From assembly GCF_031455095.1 (NCBI RefSeq), contig NZ_JAVDSB010000005.1, forward strand, positions 124,001-188,000: DNA of 64,000 nt, in the 5' to 3' direction. This DNA comes from Paenibacillus_E qinlingensis_A. Lineage in GTDB: Bacteria > Bacillota > Bacilli > Paenibacillales > NBRC-103111. The notes below the pieces were generated by a model that made no database searches, was not told where the DNA came from, and saw nothing but the letters and a program-made list of their open reading frames with translations. Each line of letters starts with the position of its first letter. Position 1 is the stretch's first letter. This document shows positions 9,146-17,070 of this stretch, piece by piece. The position numbers and the translations under genes were made by a program.

Positions 9146-9883
9146 GTGAAACACATCGTTGAGATGAGCCAAGTAACGAAGATTTTTAGTAACCTGCGCG
9201 GCATCCATGCGGTTAATATGACCGTGCAACGCGGCGATATTTATGGCTTTTTTGGGCCAAACGGAGCGGGAAAAACAACCGTCATGAAGATCATGACAGG
9301 CCTTTCTCAAGCACAGCAAGGCGAGGTGAAGCTTTTCGGCTACAATGTGAAAACACAGTATGAGCAAGCGATGGCGAAGGTCGGCGTATTGATCGAAACA
9401 GCAGAAGCTTACACCTACATGAGCGGCAGAAGAAATCTGGAGCAAGCAGCGCGATTGTACCCAGAGGTGAGCAAGCAGCGTGTGGATGAAGTGCTGGAGA
9501 TTGTAGATCTCACTCCTTTTCAGCATGAAAAAGTAGCGGGTTACTCACTTGGCATGAAGCAAAGGCTGGGACTAGCGGCCGCGATGCTTGCTAAGCCGGA
9601 GCTGCTCATTCTCGATGAGCCTACGAATGGTCTGGATATTGAGGGCATGGTTCACATTCGTGAAATCATCCTACGGTTAGCGCGAGAGGAACGGATAACG
9701 TTTCTAATCTCTTCTCATCTCATCCACGAAATGGAGTTAATGTGTAATCGGATTGGCATTATCCATCAAGGAAAGCTTATCCGTGAGGGATTAGTCTCCG
9801 ATTTGCTCAAAGGCAGCCCCTCATTGGAAGCCGCCTACCTGCGGGAAATTCAAGAAGTCAGGGGGCTAGCCGCGCATGCCTAG
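9146..9883 (+). CDS. ABC transporter ATP-binding protein (ABC-2 exporter type)
   Basis: ATPase of 245 aa. Walker A is GPNGAGKT near residues 37-44; the signature SLGMKQRLGL and Walker B LLILDEPTNGLD are intact, with the H-loop in SSHLIHE. It starts at GTG 9146, four to five bases after AAAGGCGGAGG; an in-frame TTG at 9128 lies upstream of that site and is unlikely. It overlaps the following permease by eight bases. The pattern (ATPase, ABC-2 permease, sensor kinase, regulator) is common for exporters that handle antimicrobial peptides or envelope stress, but the substrate is unknown. Confidence 0.87.
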   Translation: MKHIVEMSQVTKIFSNLRGIHAVNMTVQRGDIYGFFGPNGAGKTTVMKIMTGLSQAQQGEVKLFGYNVKTQYEQAMAKVGVLIETAEAYTYMSGRRNLEQAARLYPEVSKQRVDEVLEIVDLTPFQHEKVAGYSLGMKQRLGLAAAMLAKPELLILDEPTNGLDIEGMVHIREIILRLAREERITFLISSHLIHEMELMCNRIGIIHQGKLIREGLVSDLLKGSPSLEAAYLREIQEVRGLAAHA

Positions 9884-10628
9884 CATACTAACAGCTAACG
9901 TCTGGAATGAGACGCTGAAACTCGCCTACAAGAAGAAAACCATCTTCTTCCTAGCCGTAACCTTGCTGCTGCCTATTCTAGCAGGTATCTTGCTCTCGAG
10001 ATTTCAGCAGGGCATCGGTATCGGCGCGATCGCTGCGAAGGATTTTCCCATTGTGATGCTGGGCTTATTCACGACGATTTTCTTGCCTTTATTCGTATTC
10101 ATGGGAGCTGCGGATGTGTTTTCTGGTGAAATGGGTGATCGTACGATGAAAAATATTCTGACCCGCCCACTTTCCAGATTCAAAGTGTTTGCTTCCAAGC
10201 AGTTGGCACTCGCCATTTACATTGCGCTCTATTTAATAGTAGCTCTTGTGGCATCCGTGATTGCGGCCCTATTTTTTCAGCATTTCGGAGGCATCGGGAC
10301 CCTCTCCAATTGGCTTCTTGCTTATGGCGCGGCCTTCGTACCTCTGCTAGTCTTGAGTGTTGCAGCGGTCTGTCTGGCACAGTTTTTCTCAAGCAGCAGC
10401 TCTGCGTTAACGGTGAGCATCCTCGTGTATCTGGCTTTTAAGGTTGCAGCCTTCTTTTTGCCGCAGATTGCAACTTACTCCCCGACAGCTTACATGGATT
10501 GGCATATGCTATGGGTTGGCGGTTCGATTGTGGGGAGCAAGATCCTTTCGATCTTTATGTTTTTGATAGCGTGCAGTATACTATTTTTTACAGCTGGTTA
10601 TTATTTGTTTGATAAAAAGGAGCTCTGA
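9876..10628 (+). CDS. ABC-2 type transporter permease
   Basis: Permease of 250 aa with about six TM helices, including a first helix near residues 22-45 and a final one at the C-terminus (AGYYLFDKKEL). The segment MGDRTMKNILTRPLSRFKVFASKQ, here broken by no insertion, is the usual ABC-2 coupling region (ADVFSGEMGDRT then LTRPLSR). It overlaps the ATPase gene by eight bases and is followed five bases later by the histidine kinase, so all four genes are probably one transcript. Confidence 0.85.
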   Translation: MPSILTANVWNETLKLAYKKKTIFFLAVTLLLPILAGILLSRFQQGIGIGAIAAKDFPIVMLGLFTTIFLPLFVFMGAADVFSGEMGDRTMKNILTRPLSRFKVFASKQLALAIYIALYLIVALVASVIAALFFQHFGGIGTLSNWLLAYGAAFVPLLVLSVAAVCLAQFFSSSSSALTVSILVYLAFKVAAFFLPQIATYSPTAYMDWHMLWVGGSIVGSKILSIFMFLIACSILFFTAGYYLFDKKEL

Positions 10629-10633
10629 ACCCG

Positions 10634-12112
10634 ATGTCGATTCGCTTTCGGCTAGTCTTGTCCTATATAGCCATGCTGCTTGTACCGCTTGTGCTTTTCG
10701 GGCTAGCCGTTATCCTAATCAGCATCGCCACTTTCGGGAGCCTGAAATCAGGTTTTGAAGTGGACTTCTCTCAGCACGGCAACCCGATTAAGCGTGTTAT
10801 TGATCAGGAAGCGGAAAATGTCGCTTATATCAAGGCCAAAATTGAAACGGAGCCTGATGCCTTTCTACAAGAAGAGTTTGTGAAGGACTTGAACGAGCGC
10901 TTTCACAAAATTAATATGGGACTGATCATTCGAAAGGATCAATCGATTACGTATGTATCTTCTTATTTGAAAGACAAAGAAGCCGGTGACACCTCGCTGC
11001 TCCCACTTTACGGTACACCACCGGGGAAATTCCAACGAAATCAAGGTTCCCTGTGGATAACTAGACAGCAGGATTTCTTGTTTTCGGATCAAAGTAAAGG
11101 AACGGTATTCGTATTTCTAGATGGCGGTCCTTTTCAGAAATATTTGCTCCAATTCTCAAAAACGGTTTTCTTAACCTTTATCATCATCTTGATTGTTACC
11201 AATGGCGTGCTGACTTATTTTGTTTCACGCAGCATTATTCGACCACTACGAGCACTCAAAAAGGCGACTGAGGAAATCAAAGAAGGGAATCTAGACTTTG
11301 AGATTGTTCCACAGGGCAAAGACGAGCTTGGCGAACTTAGCATTGCATTTGAAGAAATGCGCCGTAAACTCAAAAAATCAGTAGAACTTCAGCTCCAATA
11401 TGAGGAGAATCGCAAGGAGCTCATTTCGAATATTTCCCATGATTTAAAAACGCCGGTCACCGCAATCAAAGGGTATGTCGAAGGCATCATGGATGGCGTT
11501 TCGAATTCACCAGATAAGCTGGATAAATATGTTCGAACCATCTATAACAAAGCGGCGGATATGGATCGACTCATTGATGAGCTGTTTCTATTTTCCAAGC
11601 TGGATTTGGGTAAAGTTCCGTTTCAATTCGAAACCGTCGATCTTGGACTTTACGTGCAGGATTGTGCGCAGGAATTACAATTTGATATGGAGAAAAAAGG
11701 AGTTCAGTTTACACTTACCGATCTCCCACAAGAGCCGATATTGGTTACAGCTGATCGCGATAAGCTGAGACGTGTGCTCCTCAATATAATAGAAAATGCA
11801 ATAAAATACAGCGAAGAAGGCAACTGCCAGATTACATTAAGTGTGCAGCAACAGGGGGATTTCGCCGTCATTCAAATCAAGGATAATGGCCAGGGCATCT
11901 CAGAGGAGGCGCTTCCGCATATATTCGACCGGTTCTACCGCGCAGATCCTTCGCGCAATACGGCAACCGGAGGCAGCGGGTTAGGACTCGCTATTGCGAA
12001 GCAGATTATCGAAGAACATGGCGGGCGAATTGGGGCAACTAGTGTGGTTGGGCAGGGCACCACGGTGTTTATGGCCTTACCACGCCATCAAGGGAAGGGA
12101 AGCGAAGCATGA
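10634..12112 (+). CDS. Sensor histidine kinase (HAMP, HisKA, HATPase)
   Basis: Membrane kinase of 492 aa. TM1 lies near residues 8-33 and TM2 near 177-198, enclosing an extracellular sensor of about 140 residues. HAMP follows at about 199-251. The phospho-acceptor is His269 in NISHDLKTPVTAI. The ATP-binding part shows the N box (NIIENAIKYS), G1 (DNGQGI), the F box and G2 (GGSGLGLAIAKQI). It is translationally coupled to the response regulator through an ATGA overlap. Linked to the ABC-2 exporter upstream, it probably senses an envelope signal. Confidence 0.9.
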   Translation: MSIRFRLVLSYIAMLLVPLVLFGLAVILISIATFGSLKSGFEVDFSQHGNPIKRVIDQEAENVAYIKAKIETEPDAFLQEEFVKDLNERFHKINMGLIIRKDQSITYVSSYLKDKEAGDTSLLPLYGTPPGKFQRNQGSLWITRQQDFLFSDQSKGTVFVFLDGGPFQKYLLQFSKTVFLTFIIILIVTNGVLTYFVSRSIIRPLRALKKATEEIKEGNLDFEIVPQGKDELGELSIAFEEMRRKLKKSVELQLQYEENRKELISNISHDLKTPVTAIKGYVEGIMDGVSNSPDKLDKYVRTIYNKAADMDRLIDELFLFSKLDLGKVPFQFETVDLGLYVQDCAQELQFDMEKKGVQFTLTDLPQEPILVTADRDKLRRVLLNIIENAIKYSEEGNCQITLSVQQQGDFAVIQIKDNGQGISEEALPHIFDRFYRADPSRNTATGGSGLGLAIAKQIIEEHGGRIGATSVVGQGTTVFMALPRHQGKGSEA

Positions 12113-12798
12113 GTCGGATTTTAATCGTAGAAGATGAACAAAGCATTGCCGAGCTCGAACGTGATTATTTGGAAATTAGCGGGTATGAGGTTGATATTGA
12201 GACTAGTGGTGAGCGTGGACTTGAGCGGGCACTAACGTTTGACTATGATCTGGTGATTCTCGATCTGATGCTCCCGATTATGGATGGCTTTGAAATTTGC
12301 CGGCGCATTCGCAGCGTGAAGGACATTCCCATCGTCATGGTTTCTGCCAAAAAAGAAGACATCGACAAGATACGCGGCCTCGGTCTTGGCGCCGACGATT
12401 ACATGATCAAGCCATTTAGCCCAAGTGAGCTGGTGGCTAGAGTGAAAGCCCATTTGGCTCGTTATGAACGGCTGATGGGGAAACGCGAGTCGAAGAACGA
12501 TGAGGTTCGTATTCGTGGTTTGATGATTGATAAAACAGCGCGACGCGTGTTCGTGAATGATAAGGAAGTTATGTTTACGACCAAAGAATTTGACCTGCTG
12601 ACCCATCTGGCGATGAATCCGAATCGGGTGTATAGCAAAGAGCAATTATTCGATCTGTTATGGGGTATGGACGCGATGGGGGAGATTGCCACAGTAACCG
12701 TACATATCCGTAAGCTTCGAGAGAAAGTGGAGCAGGATCCCTCGAATCCACAATATATTGAAACAATTTGGGGAGCGGGTTATCGTTTCCGAATCTAA
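12109..12798 (+). CDS. Response regulator, OmpR/PhoB family
   Basis: A 229-aa regulator with a receiver domain (acidic pair E8-D9, phospho-acceptor D52 in VILDLMLPIMDG, conserved Lys in YMIKPFSPSEL) and a C-terminal winged helix with the pattern FTTKEFDLLTHL and RKLREKVEQDP ending in IETIWGAGYRF. It is the cognate partner of the overlapping kinase and probably regulates the ABC operon and itself. A terminator follows directly. Confidence 0.9.
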   Translation: MSRILIVEDEQSIAELERDYLEISGYEVDIETSGERGLERALTFDYDLVILDLMLPIMDGFEICRRIRSVKDIPIVMVSAKKEDIDKIRGLGLGADDYMIKPFSPSELVARVKAHLARYERLMGKRESKNDEVRIRGLMIDKTARRVFVNDKEVMFTTKEFDLLTHLAMNPNRVYSKEQLFDLLWGMDAMGEIATVTVHIRKLREKVEQDPSNPQYIETIWGAGYRFRI

Positions 12799-12804
12799 CT
12801 AGCT

Positions 12805-12843
12805 AAGCTTGGGAGAGTGAACAAACTCGTCTCAGGCTTTTTG
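12805..12843 (+). terminator. Rho-independent terminator
   Basis: AAGCTTGGGAG pairs with CTCAGGCTT (including T-G wobbles) and is followed by TTTTT. It closes the secreted protein/ABC/two-component region. Confidence 0.65.
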
Positions 12844-12939
12844 GTTGTCGGCATAAACATATTTCTAATTTGCAATTGGTTATTTACTTCCCTACTTTGT
12901 TAAGATATTGTAAAGGTTACTTAACAAGAGGAGCAGGCG

Positions 12940-13629
12940 ATGATGGAATTTACGGTAGATCTACATATTTTAATGAAACTAGGGATTTCAGCCATTTTTG
13001 GATTAATTATTGGATTGGAACGGGAAATTAGAAATAAACCGCTCGGACTCAAAACATCACTTGTCATTTGTTTAAGCAGCTGCTTACTGACAATCGTGTC
13101 CATTGAATCGGCCAACAAGTACGCAGTTGCTGGTTTGCATGTGATGGACCCCATGCGGCTAGCGGCGCAGGTGGTCAGCGGAATCGGTTTTCTCGGAGCT
13201 GGTGTTATTCTGCGCAAGCACAATGATGTCATTATTGGACTGACGACAGCTGCGATGATTTGGGGCGCTGCGGGGCTTGGTATTGCTGTTGGGGCGGGGT
13301 TCTACATTGAAGCCTTTTTCGGACTTGTGCTTATTCTCATTAGCGTAATCGTATTGCCTTATTTTATTAAAAAATTGGGGCCAAGACCTCTGATCATGAA
13401 AGATCTGCGTGTACGACTTATCGTATCCCATGATGGGAACTTAACAGCGATTATCAAAGAGATCATTGGCAAAGGGTACAAAATGAAAAGTGTTCATATC
13501 AAAGAGTTGAGCCAGGAGCTGCAAGAGCTCAATTTTATCGTGTATGTGGATCGCAAATATGCTTCCGAAGTGTTCGATGAAATGAAAAGCATGGCCTATA
13601 TCGAAATCGCCGAAGTTGAAACGCTGTAA
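12940..13629 (+). CDS. MgtC/SapB family membrane protein
   Basis: A 229-aa protein. The N-terminal membrane domain has the MgtC hallmarks GLIIGLEREIRNKPLGLKT (residues about 24-42), GIGFLGAGVI and GLTTAAMIWGAAGLG. The C-terminal 80 residues form a soluble, ACT-like domain. MgtC proteins are linked to magnesium limitation and control of ATP synthase or phosphate in other bacteria; the role here is not shown. ATG 12940 or 12943 could start it; AAGAGGAG at 12926-12933 serves either. A terminator follows. Confidence 0.85.
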   Translation: MMEFTVDLHILMKLGISAIFGLIIGLEREIRNKPLGLKTSLVICLSSCLLTIVSIESANKYAVAGLHVMDPMRLAAQVVSGIGFLGAGVILRKHNDVIIGLTTAAMIWGAAGLGIAVGAGFYIEAFFGLVLILISVIVLPYFIKKLGPRPLIMKDLRVRLIVSHDGNLTAIIKEIIGKGYKMKSVHIKELSQELQELNFIVYVDRKYASEVFDEMKSMAYIEIAEVETL

Positions 13630-13633
13630 GAAG

Positions 13634-13675
13634 AGGACCGGATCGTGGCCGCAGGGCTGCTATCCGGCCTTTTCT
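13634..13675. terminator. Terminator between convergent genes
   Basis: CCGGAT pairs with ATCCGG, extended by flanking pairs, and is followed by CCTTTTCTT on the plus strand. Its position between the MgtC-like gene and the minus-strand flavodoxin suggests use from both sides. Confidence 0.6.
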
Positions 13676-13678
13676 TAT

Positions 13679-14131
13679 TTAGGCTGAAACGCCCAGAGCA
13701 GTTGCGAATTTGAGACCGAGTTCGTGGCATTGTTGTTTCTCATCCTTGCTCGGATTAAGCTCAACTTTGAAGCCATCAAATACTTTTTCTCCACCAATTT
13801 CGGCTAATTTCTCTTCAAGTGTATCCACTGCTTTACCAAAATACGTGTAAGAGGAATCAGCTGAGCCGAATACGCCGAACTTGCGGCCGTCTAGATTAAT
13901 ATCATCCATGTCATCATAGAAATCTTCGAATTCATCAGGCAGATCGCCGTCTCCCCATGTATAAGCACCAAGCAGAACACCTTCATACTTCTCGAGCTCA
14001 CTAGCATTGGTATCCATCACGTTTTTGAGAACAGGCTCGATACCAGCTTCTTGAATGCCAGCAGCAATAGCCTCGGCTAGTTCTTCCGTATTTCCAGACA
14101 TGCTTGCGTAGACGATAATGATTTTGGACAT
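13679..14131 (-). CDS. Flavodoxin
   Basis: A 150-aa short-chain flavodoxin. The phosphate-binding loop of FMN is visible at the N-terminus (YASMSGNTEE, residues 7-16), with the FMN-stacking regions GAYTWGDGDLPDEF and FGSADSSYTYFGKAVD. It carries electrons at low potential and replaces ferredoxin when iron is scarce. The start is MSKIIIVY at 14131, preceded by AGGAGGT; an upstream in-frame ATG at 14176 lies inside the promoter -10 and is excluded. A Fur-type box fills the promoter spacer, matching iron-limited expression. Confidence 0.92.
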   Translation of the reverse strand: MSKIIIVYASMSGNTEELAEAIAAGIQEAGIEPVLKNVMDTNASELEKYEGVLLGAYTWGDGDLPDEFEDFYDDMDDINLDGRKFGVFGSADSSYTYFGKAVDTLEEKLAEIGGEKVFDGFKVELNPSKDEKQQCHELGLKFATALGVSA

Positions 14132-14174
14132 GGTGGACCTCCTATTGGTTTTTAGCAACCCATTAACTTCCATC

Positions 14175-14204
14175 ATATTAGATGATAATGATTATCATTG
14201 TCAA
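14175..14204 (-). promoter_or_regulatory. SigA promoter with embedded Fur box for flavodoxin
   Basis: On the minus strand TTGACA (14204-14199) and TAATAT (14180-14175) are 18 bases apart. The spacer is filled by GATAATGATTATCATTGTC (plus strand 14184-14202), a near-perfect match to the 19-bp Fur consensus. Iron-loaded Fur bound here would block polymerase, so flavodoxin should be induced by iron starvation. Confidence 0.85.
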
Positions 14205-14224
14205 TATAAAATTTTAGTATCTAC

Positions 14225-14241
14225 GTACTGTGAAGCAGTAC
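14225..14241 (+). promoter_or_regulatory. Perfect dyad upstream of the TrmB-family gene
   Basis: GTACTG-TGAAG-CAGTAC is a perfect 6-bp dyad with a 5-base spacer, about 20 bases upstream of a TACAAT -10-like hexamer (about 14261-14266) and about 50 bases before the TrmB start. It is a candidate autoregulatory operator. Confidence 0.45.
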
Positions 14242-14289
14242 GACTAGGCAATCATCGTGCTACAATAGGGATATGAGGGGGACTGCGCC

Positions 14290-15258
14290 ATGGAGAATGT
14301 TCTACAGCATTTGAGAAACCTTGGCTTCACGGATCTGGAAGCTAAGTGTCTGCACGTGCTTGCCGTGAATGGTACGCAAACTGGCTACGAAATTGCCAAG
14401 GGGCTTGGCGTATCGCGTTCAAACGTATACGCAGCTTTACAAAAGCTCGCAGAAAAAGGCGCAGTGCTCACAAGTCATGGTGAACCCACTGTGTATCAAA
14501 GTGTGCCGATCGAGGAAATCGGCGAGCGAATGGAAGCGGAGCTGCAAGCCTCTATCCGCTACGTGAAAGAGCACCTGCCTAAGCAAGAGGCGCATCGTTC
14601 CGAGTACTTCAGCTTGGAAGGTGAAACCAAGGTTATCGAGCGAATCCGCTCGGAATTGAGGAGAGCGAAGGAAGAGGCCTTTTGTGACTTGTCGCCAGAG
14701 GAAGCCAAGCTGCTGAAGGATGACATTCGCGAAGCTGCTACGCAAGGCGTACGTGTAATTGTTATGCCGACACGCGAAGCGGGAGCTGGTTTCTACCCTT
14801 TTGCCCGAAAACGAGTTGAAGGTCTGAAGGGTCAGCAGGGACGTAAATTCGCGCTGCTTATTGATCGCAAACTGGCGATCGTTGGCACGCGTGGTGTGGA
14901 AGATCCGACGGTGGCTATGCTAACCGAGCATCCAGCTATGGTGGAAATGCTGTATAATCATTTTTGCAGTAGTGTCGTGTTTCAAGAGCTTCAGCAGGAT
15001 ATGGGGACGAAGCTAGAGGATAAATACGGAAAAAATTTCAAAAAAATCATACAGAAACAAATTGATGGCAAAGTGCCTGAACCGAAGAAAATGGAAGAGG
15101 GCAAATTGATTGCACTTAAGCTTCATTCTGGGAGTGAGACTGCTGCGGAGCTTGGTAGACTCGATGAGGGTGTATCTAGCGGAAAGATTATGAGTGATGA
15201 GGCTAGAGAAGATAGTCCTGAGAAGCTGGAACAAGGAAAGAGGAAGAAGAAGAAATGA
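14290..15258 (+). CDS. TrmB family transcriptional regulator
   Basis: A 322-aa protein. Residues 1-75 form a winged helix with GLGVSRSNVYAALQKLAEKG as the recognition region, typical of TrmB. Residues about 100-240 form the effector domain seen in bacterial TrmB-like proteins (LIDRKLAIVGTRG block). The C-terminal 60 residues are very charged and Lys-rich (ending RKKKK) and look disordered; they are unusual for the family. The last bases overlap the start of the HD hydrolase gene, so the two are co-transcribed. Confidence 0.8.
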   Translation: MENVLQHLRNLGFTDLEAKCLHVLAVNGTQTGYEIAKGLGVSRSNVYAALQKLAEKGAVLTSHGEPTVYQSVPIEEIGERMEAELQASIRYVKEHLPKQEAHRSEYFSLEGETKVIERIRSELRRAKEEAFCDLSPEEAKLLKDDIREAATQGVRVIVMPTREAGAGFYPFARKRVEGLKGQQGRKFALLIDRKLAIVGTRGVEDPTVAMLTEHPAMVEMLYNHFCSSVVFQELQQDMGTKLEDKYGKNFKKIIQKQIDGKVPEPKKMEEGKLIALKLHSGSETAAELGRLDEGVSSGKIMSDEAREDSPEKLEQGKRKKKK

Positions 15259-15923
15259 TGGAACAAGAGCTTGTGGAAGGTCAAAAGAGGATACTACTCG
15301 CGGCGGAGGCGCTCGTGAAGGAAAAGCTAGAGCGCGATAGCAGCGGCCACGATTGGTGGCACATATATCGCGTGGTACAAACGACGAAACGCATCGCCGC
15401 CCAAGAGGGCGCTGATCGCTTCGTCTGCGAGCTTGCGGCGTTGCTTCACGACGTCGTCGACGAGAAGCTGAACGCCGATCCAGCTGCGGCGCAGCGCGAG
15501 CTGGAGGCTTGGCTCGCCGCCAGTGGCACGCCGGCGGCGCAGGTAGAGCACGTGCTGGAGATCATCAGCACGATGTCGTTTAAGGGCGGCGCGCGGCCGC
15601 CGATGCGCACGCTGGAGGGCCAGGTCGTGCAGGATGCCGACCGGTTGGATGCCATTGGCGCGGTGGGTATCTCGCGCGTGTTTGCCTATTCGGGCTGGAA
15701 AGGCCGCCCGATTCATGATCCTTCCGTCATCGCGCGCGAGCAGATGACGGAGGCGGAGTATCGCGGGGGCAATGACACCGCGATTAATCACTTTTACGAG
15801 AAGCTCCTCAAGTTGAAGGAGCTTATGAATACGGCCTACGCGAGGCAACTCGCGGAGGAGCGGCATCGCTTTATGGAGCTCTATCTGCAGCAATTTTATG
15901 CAGAGTGGGAAGGCGAGCGATAA
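15255..15923 (+). CDS. HD domain phosphohydrolase (YpgQ/YedJ-like)
   Basis: A 222-aa protein with a complete HD signature: H36 within GHDWWHIYRV, H65-D66 in LLHDVVDEK, and a distal Asp in QDADRLDAIGAVG. This matches the YpgQ/YedJ family, metal-dependent (d)NTP-hydrolysing enzymes. The ATG overlaps the TrmB stop by four bases. Codons between about 15420 and 15660 are strongly GC-rich compared with the flanks. A terminator follows at once. Confidence 0.85.
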   Translation: MMEQELVEGQKRILLAAEALVKEKLERDSSGHDWWHIYRVVQTTKRIAAQEGADRFVCELAALLHDVVDEKLNADPAAAQRELEAWLAASGTPAAQVEHVLEIISTMSFKGGARPPMRTLEGQVVQDADRLDAIGAVGISRVFAYSGWKGRPIHDPSVIAREQMTEAEYRGGNDTAINHFYEKLLKLKELMNTAYARQLAEERHRFMELYLQQFYAEWEGER

Positions 15924-15933
15924 CAATTATAAG

Positions 15934-15962
15934 AAAGAGCCACTCGGTGGCTCTTTTTTTCT
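15934..15962 (+). terminator. Rho-independent terminator
   Basis: AAAGAGCCAC pairs perfectly with GTGGCTCTTT around TCG and runs into a T tract. It ends the TrmB/HD operon just before the repeat array. Confidence 0.85.
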
Positions 15963-15966
15963 TAGT

Positions 15967-16968
15967 CGTGTACAGATTAGCTGAGCTAACAATAATCGAC
16001 GTCTCACACTGTGGGCCACGTCACATGAGCCTAACTAGTTAACCGAGCGAGCGAATTTCGACGTCTCAGAGTGAGATGTGTGCAGATGAGCTACTGAGCC
16101 CGCAATAATCGACGTCTCGTGCAAGGAGCCACGTCATTTGAGCCTAACTAGTAAGCCGAGCGAGCGATTTTCGACGTCTCAGAGTGAGATGGTTGCAGAT
16201 GAGCTACTGAGCCAGTAATAATCGACGTCTCGCGCAGGGAATCACGTCATTTGAGCCTAACTAGTTAACCGAGCGAGCGAATTTCGACGTCTCAGAGTGA
16301 GATGGTTGCAGATGCGCTACTGAGGCAGCAATAATCGACGTCTCACACTGTGGGCCACGTCACATGAGCCTAACTAGTTAACCGAGCGAGCGAATTTCGA
16401 CGTCTCAGAGTGAGATGTGTGCAGATGAGCTACTGAGCCCGCAATAATCGACGTCTCGCGCAAGGAGCCACGTCATTTGAGCCTAACTAGTAAGCCGAGC
16501 GAGCGATTTTCGACGTCTCAGAGTGAGATGTGTGCAGATGCGCTACTGAGGCAGCAATAATCGACGTCTCACACTGTGAGCCACGTCACATGAGCCTAAC
16601 TAGTTAGCCGAGCGAGCGAATTTCGACGTCTCAGAGTGAGATGTGTGCAGATGAGCTACTGAGGCAGCAATAATCAACGTCTCACACTGTGGGCCACGTC
16701 ACATGAGCCTAACTAGTTGGCCGAGCCAGCGAATTTCGACGTCTCAGAGTGAGATGTGTGCAGATGCGATACTGAGGCAGCAATAATCGACGTCTCGCGC
16801 AGGGAATCACGTCATTTGAGCCCAACTTGCTGCCCGAGCGAGCGATTTTCGACGTCTCAGAGTGAGATGTGTGCAGATGCGCTACTGAGGCAGCAATAAT
16901 CGACGTCTCACGCAGGGAGTCACGTCACATGAGCCTAACTAGTTAGCTGAGCGAGCCATTTCCACCGC
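15967..16968. repeat. Array of nine 113-bp non-coding tandem repeats
   Basis: Copies of AATAATCGACGTCTC (one base changed in unit 7) begin at 15991, 16104, 16217, 16330, 16443, 16556, 16669, 16782 and 16895, exactly 113 bp apart. A degenerate end of a further unit precedes the first at 15967-15990, and the ninth decays near 16966. Each unit has two GACGTCTC boxes 62 bp apart, then TCTCAGAGTGAGA, which contains a 5-bp dyad. 113 is not a multiple of three, and stops in CCTAACTAGTTAACC break translation, so the array does not encode a repeat protein. Units 1 and 4 are identical over all 113 bases. The units are contiguous, so this is not a CRISPR. Function unknown. Confidence 0.95.
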
Positions 16969-17015
16969 ACAGGATACTGCCCGCCAACACCCCTCCCACC
17001 TTTCCTTCCAAAATG

Positions 17016-17024
17016 TGATAAAAT
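17016..17024 (+). promoter_or_regulatory. Extended -10 promoter element for the DUF445 gene
   Basis: TGATAAAAT matches an extended -10 (TG-N-TAAAAT). Transcription would begin near 17031, which argues against the ATG at 17032 and for the one at 17071 as the start of the next gene. No clear -35 was found in the repeat-flanking DNA. Confidence 0.5.
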
Positions 17025-17070
17025 AGAAAGAATGAATCATCAACCTCACGCGGAAAGAGATGTTACAACG

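Noticed and set aside
14132..14176. Longer N-terminus for flavodoxin
   Set aside because: The upstream ATG lies within the promoter -10, and the AGGAGGT site fits the start at 14131.
15967..16968. CRISPR array
   Set aside because: Units are 113 bp, contiguous and similar over their whole length; there are no unique spacers between short repeats, and no cas genes are nearby.
15967..16968. Repeat-protein gene
   Set aside because: The 113-bp period shifts the frame every unit, and stops occur in each frame.
17032..17070. Longer N-terminus for the DUF445 protein
   Set aside because: The extended -10 at 17016-17024 would place the mRNA start at this ATG, whereas ATG 17071 has a ribosome site.
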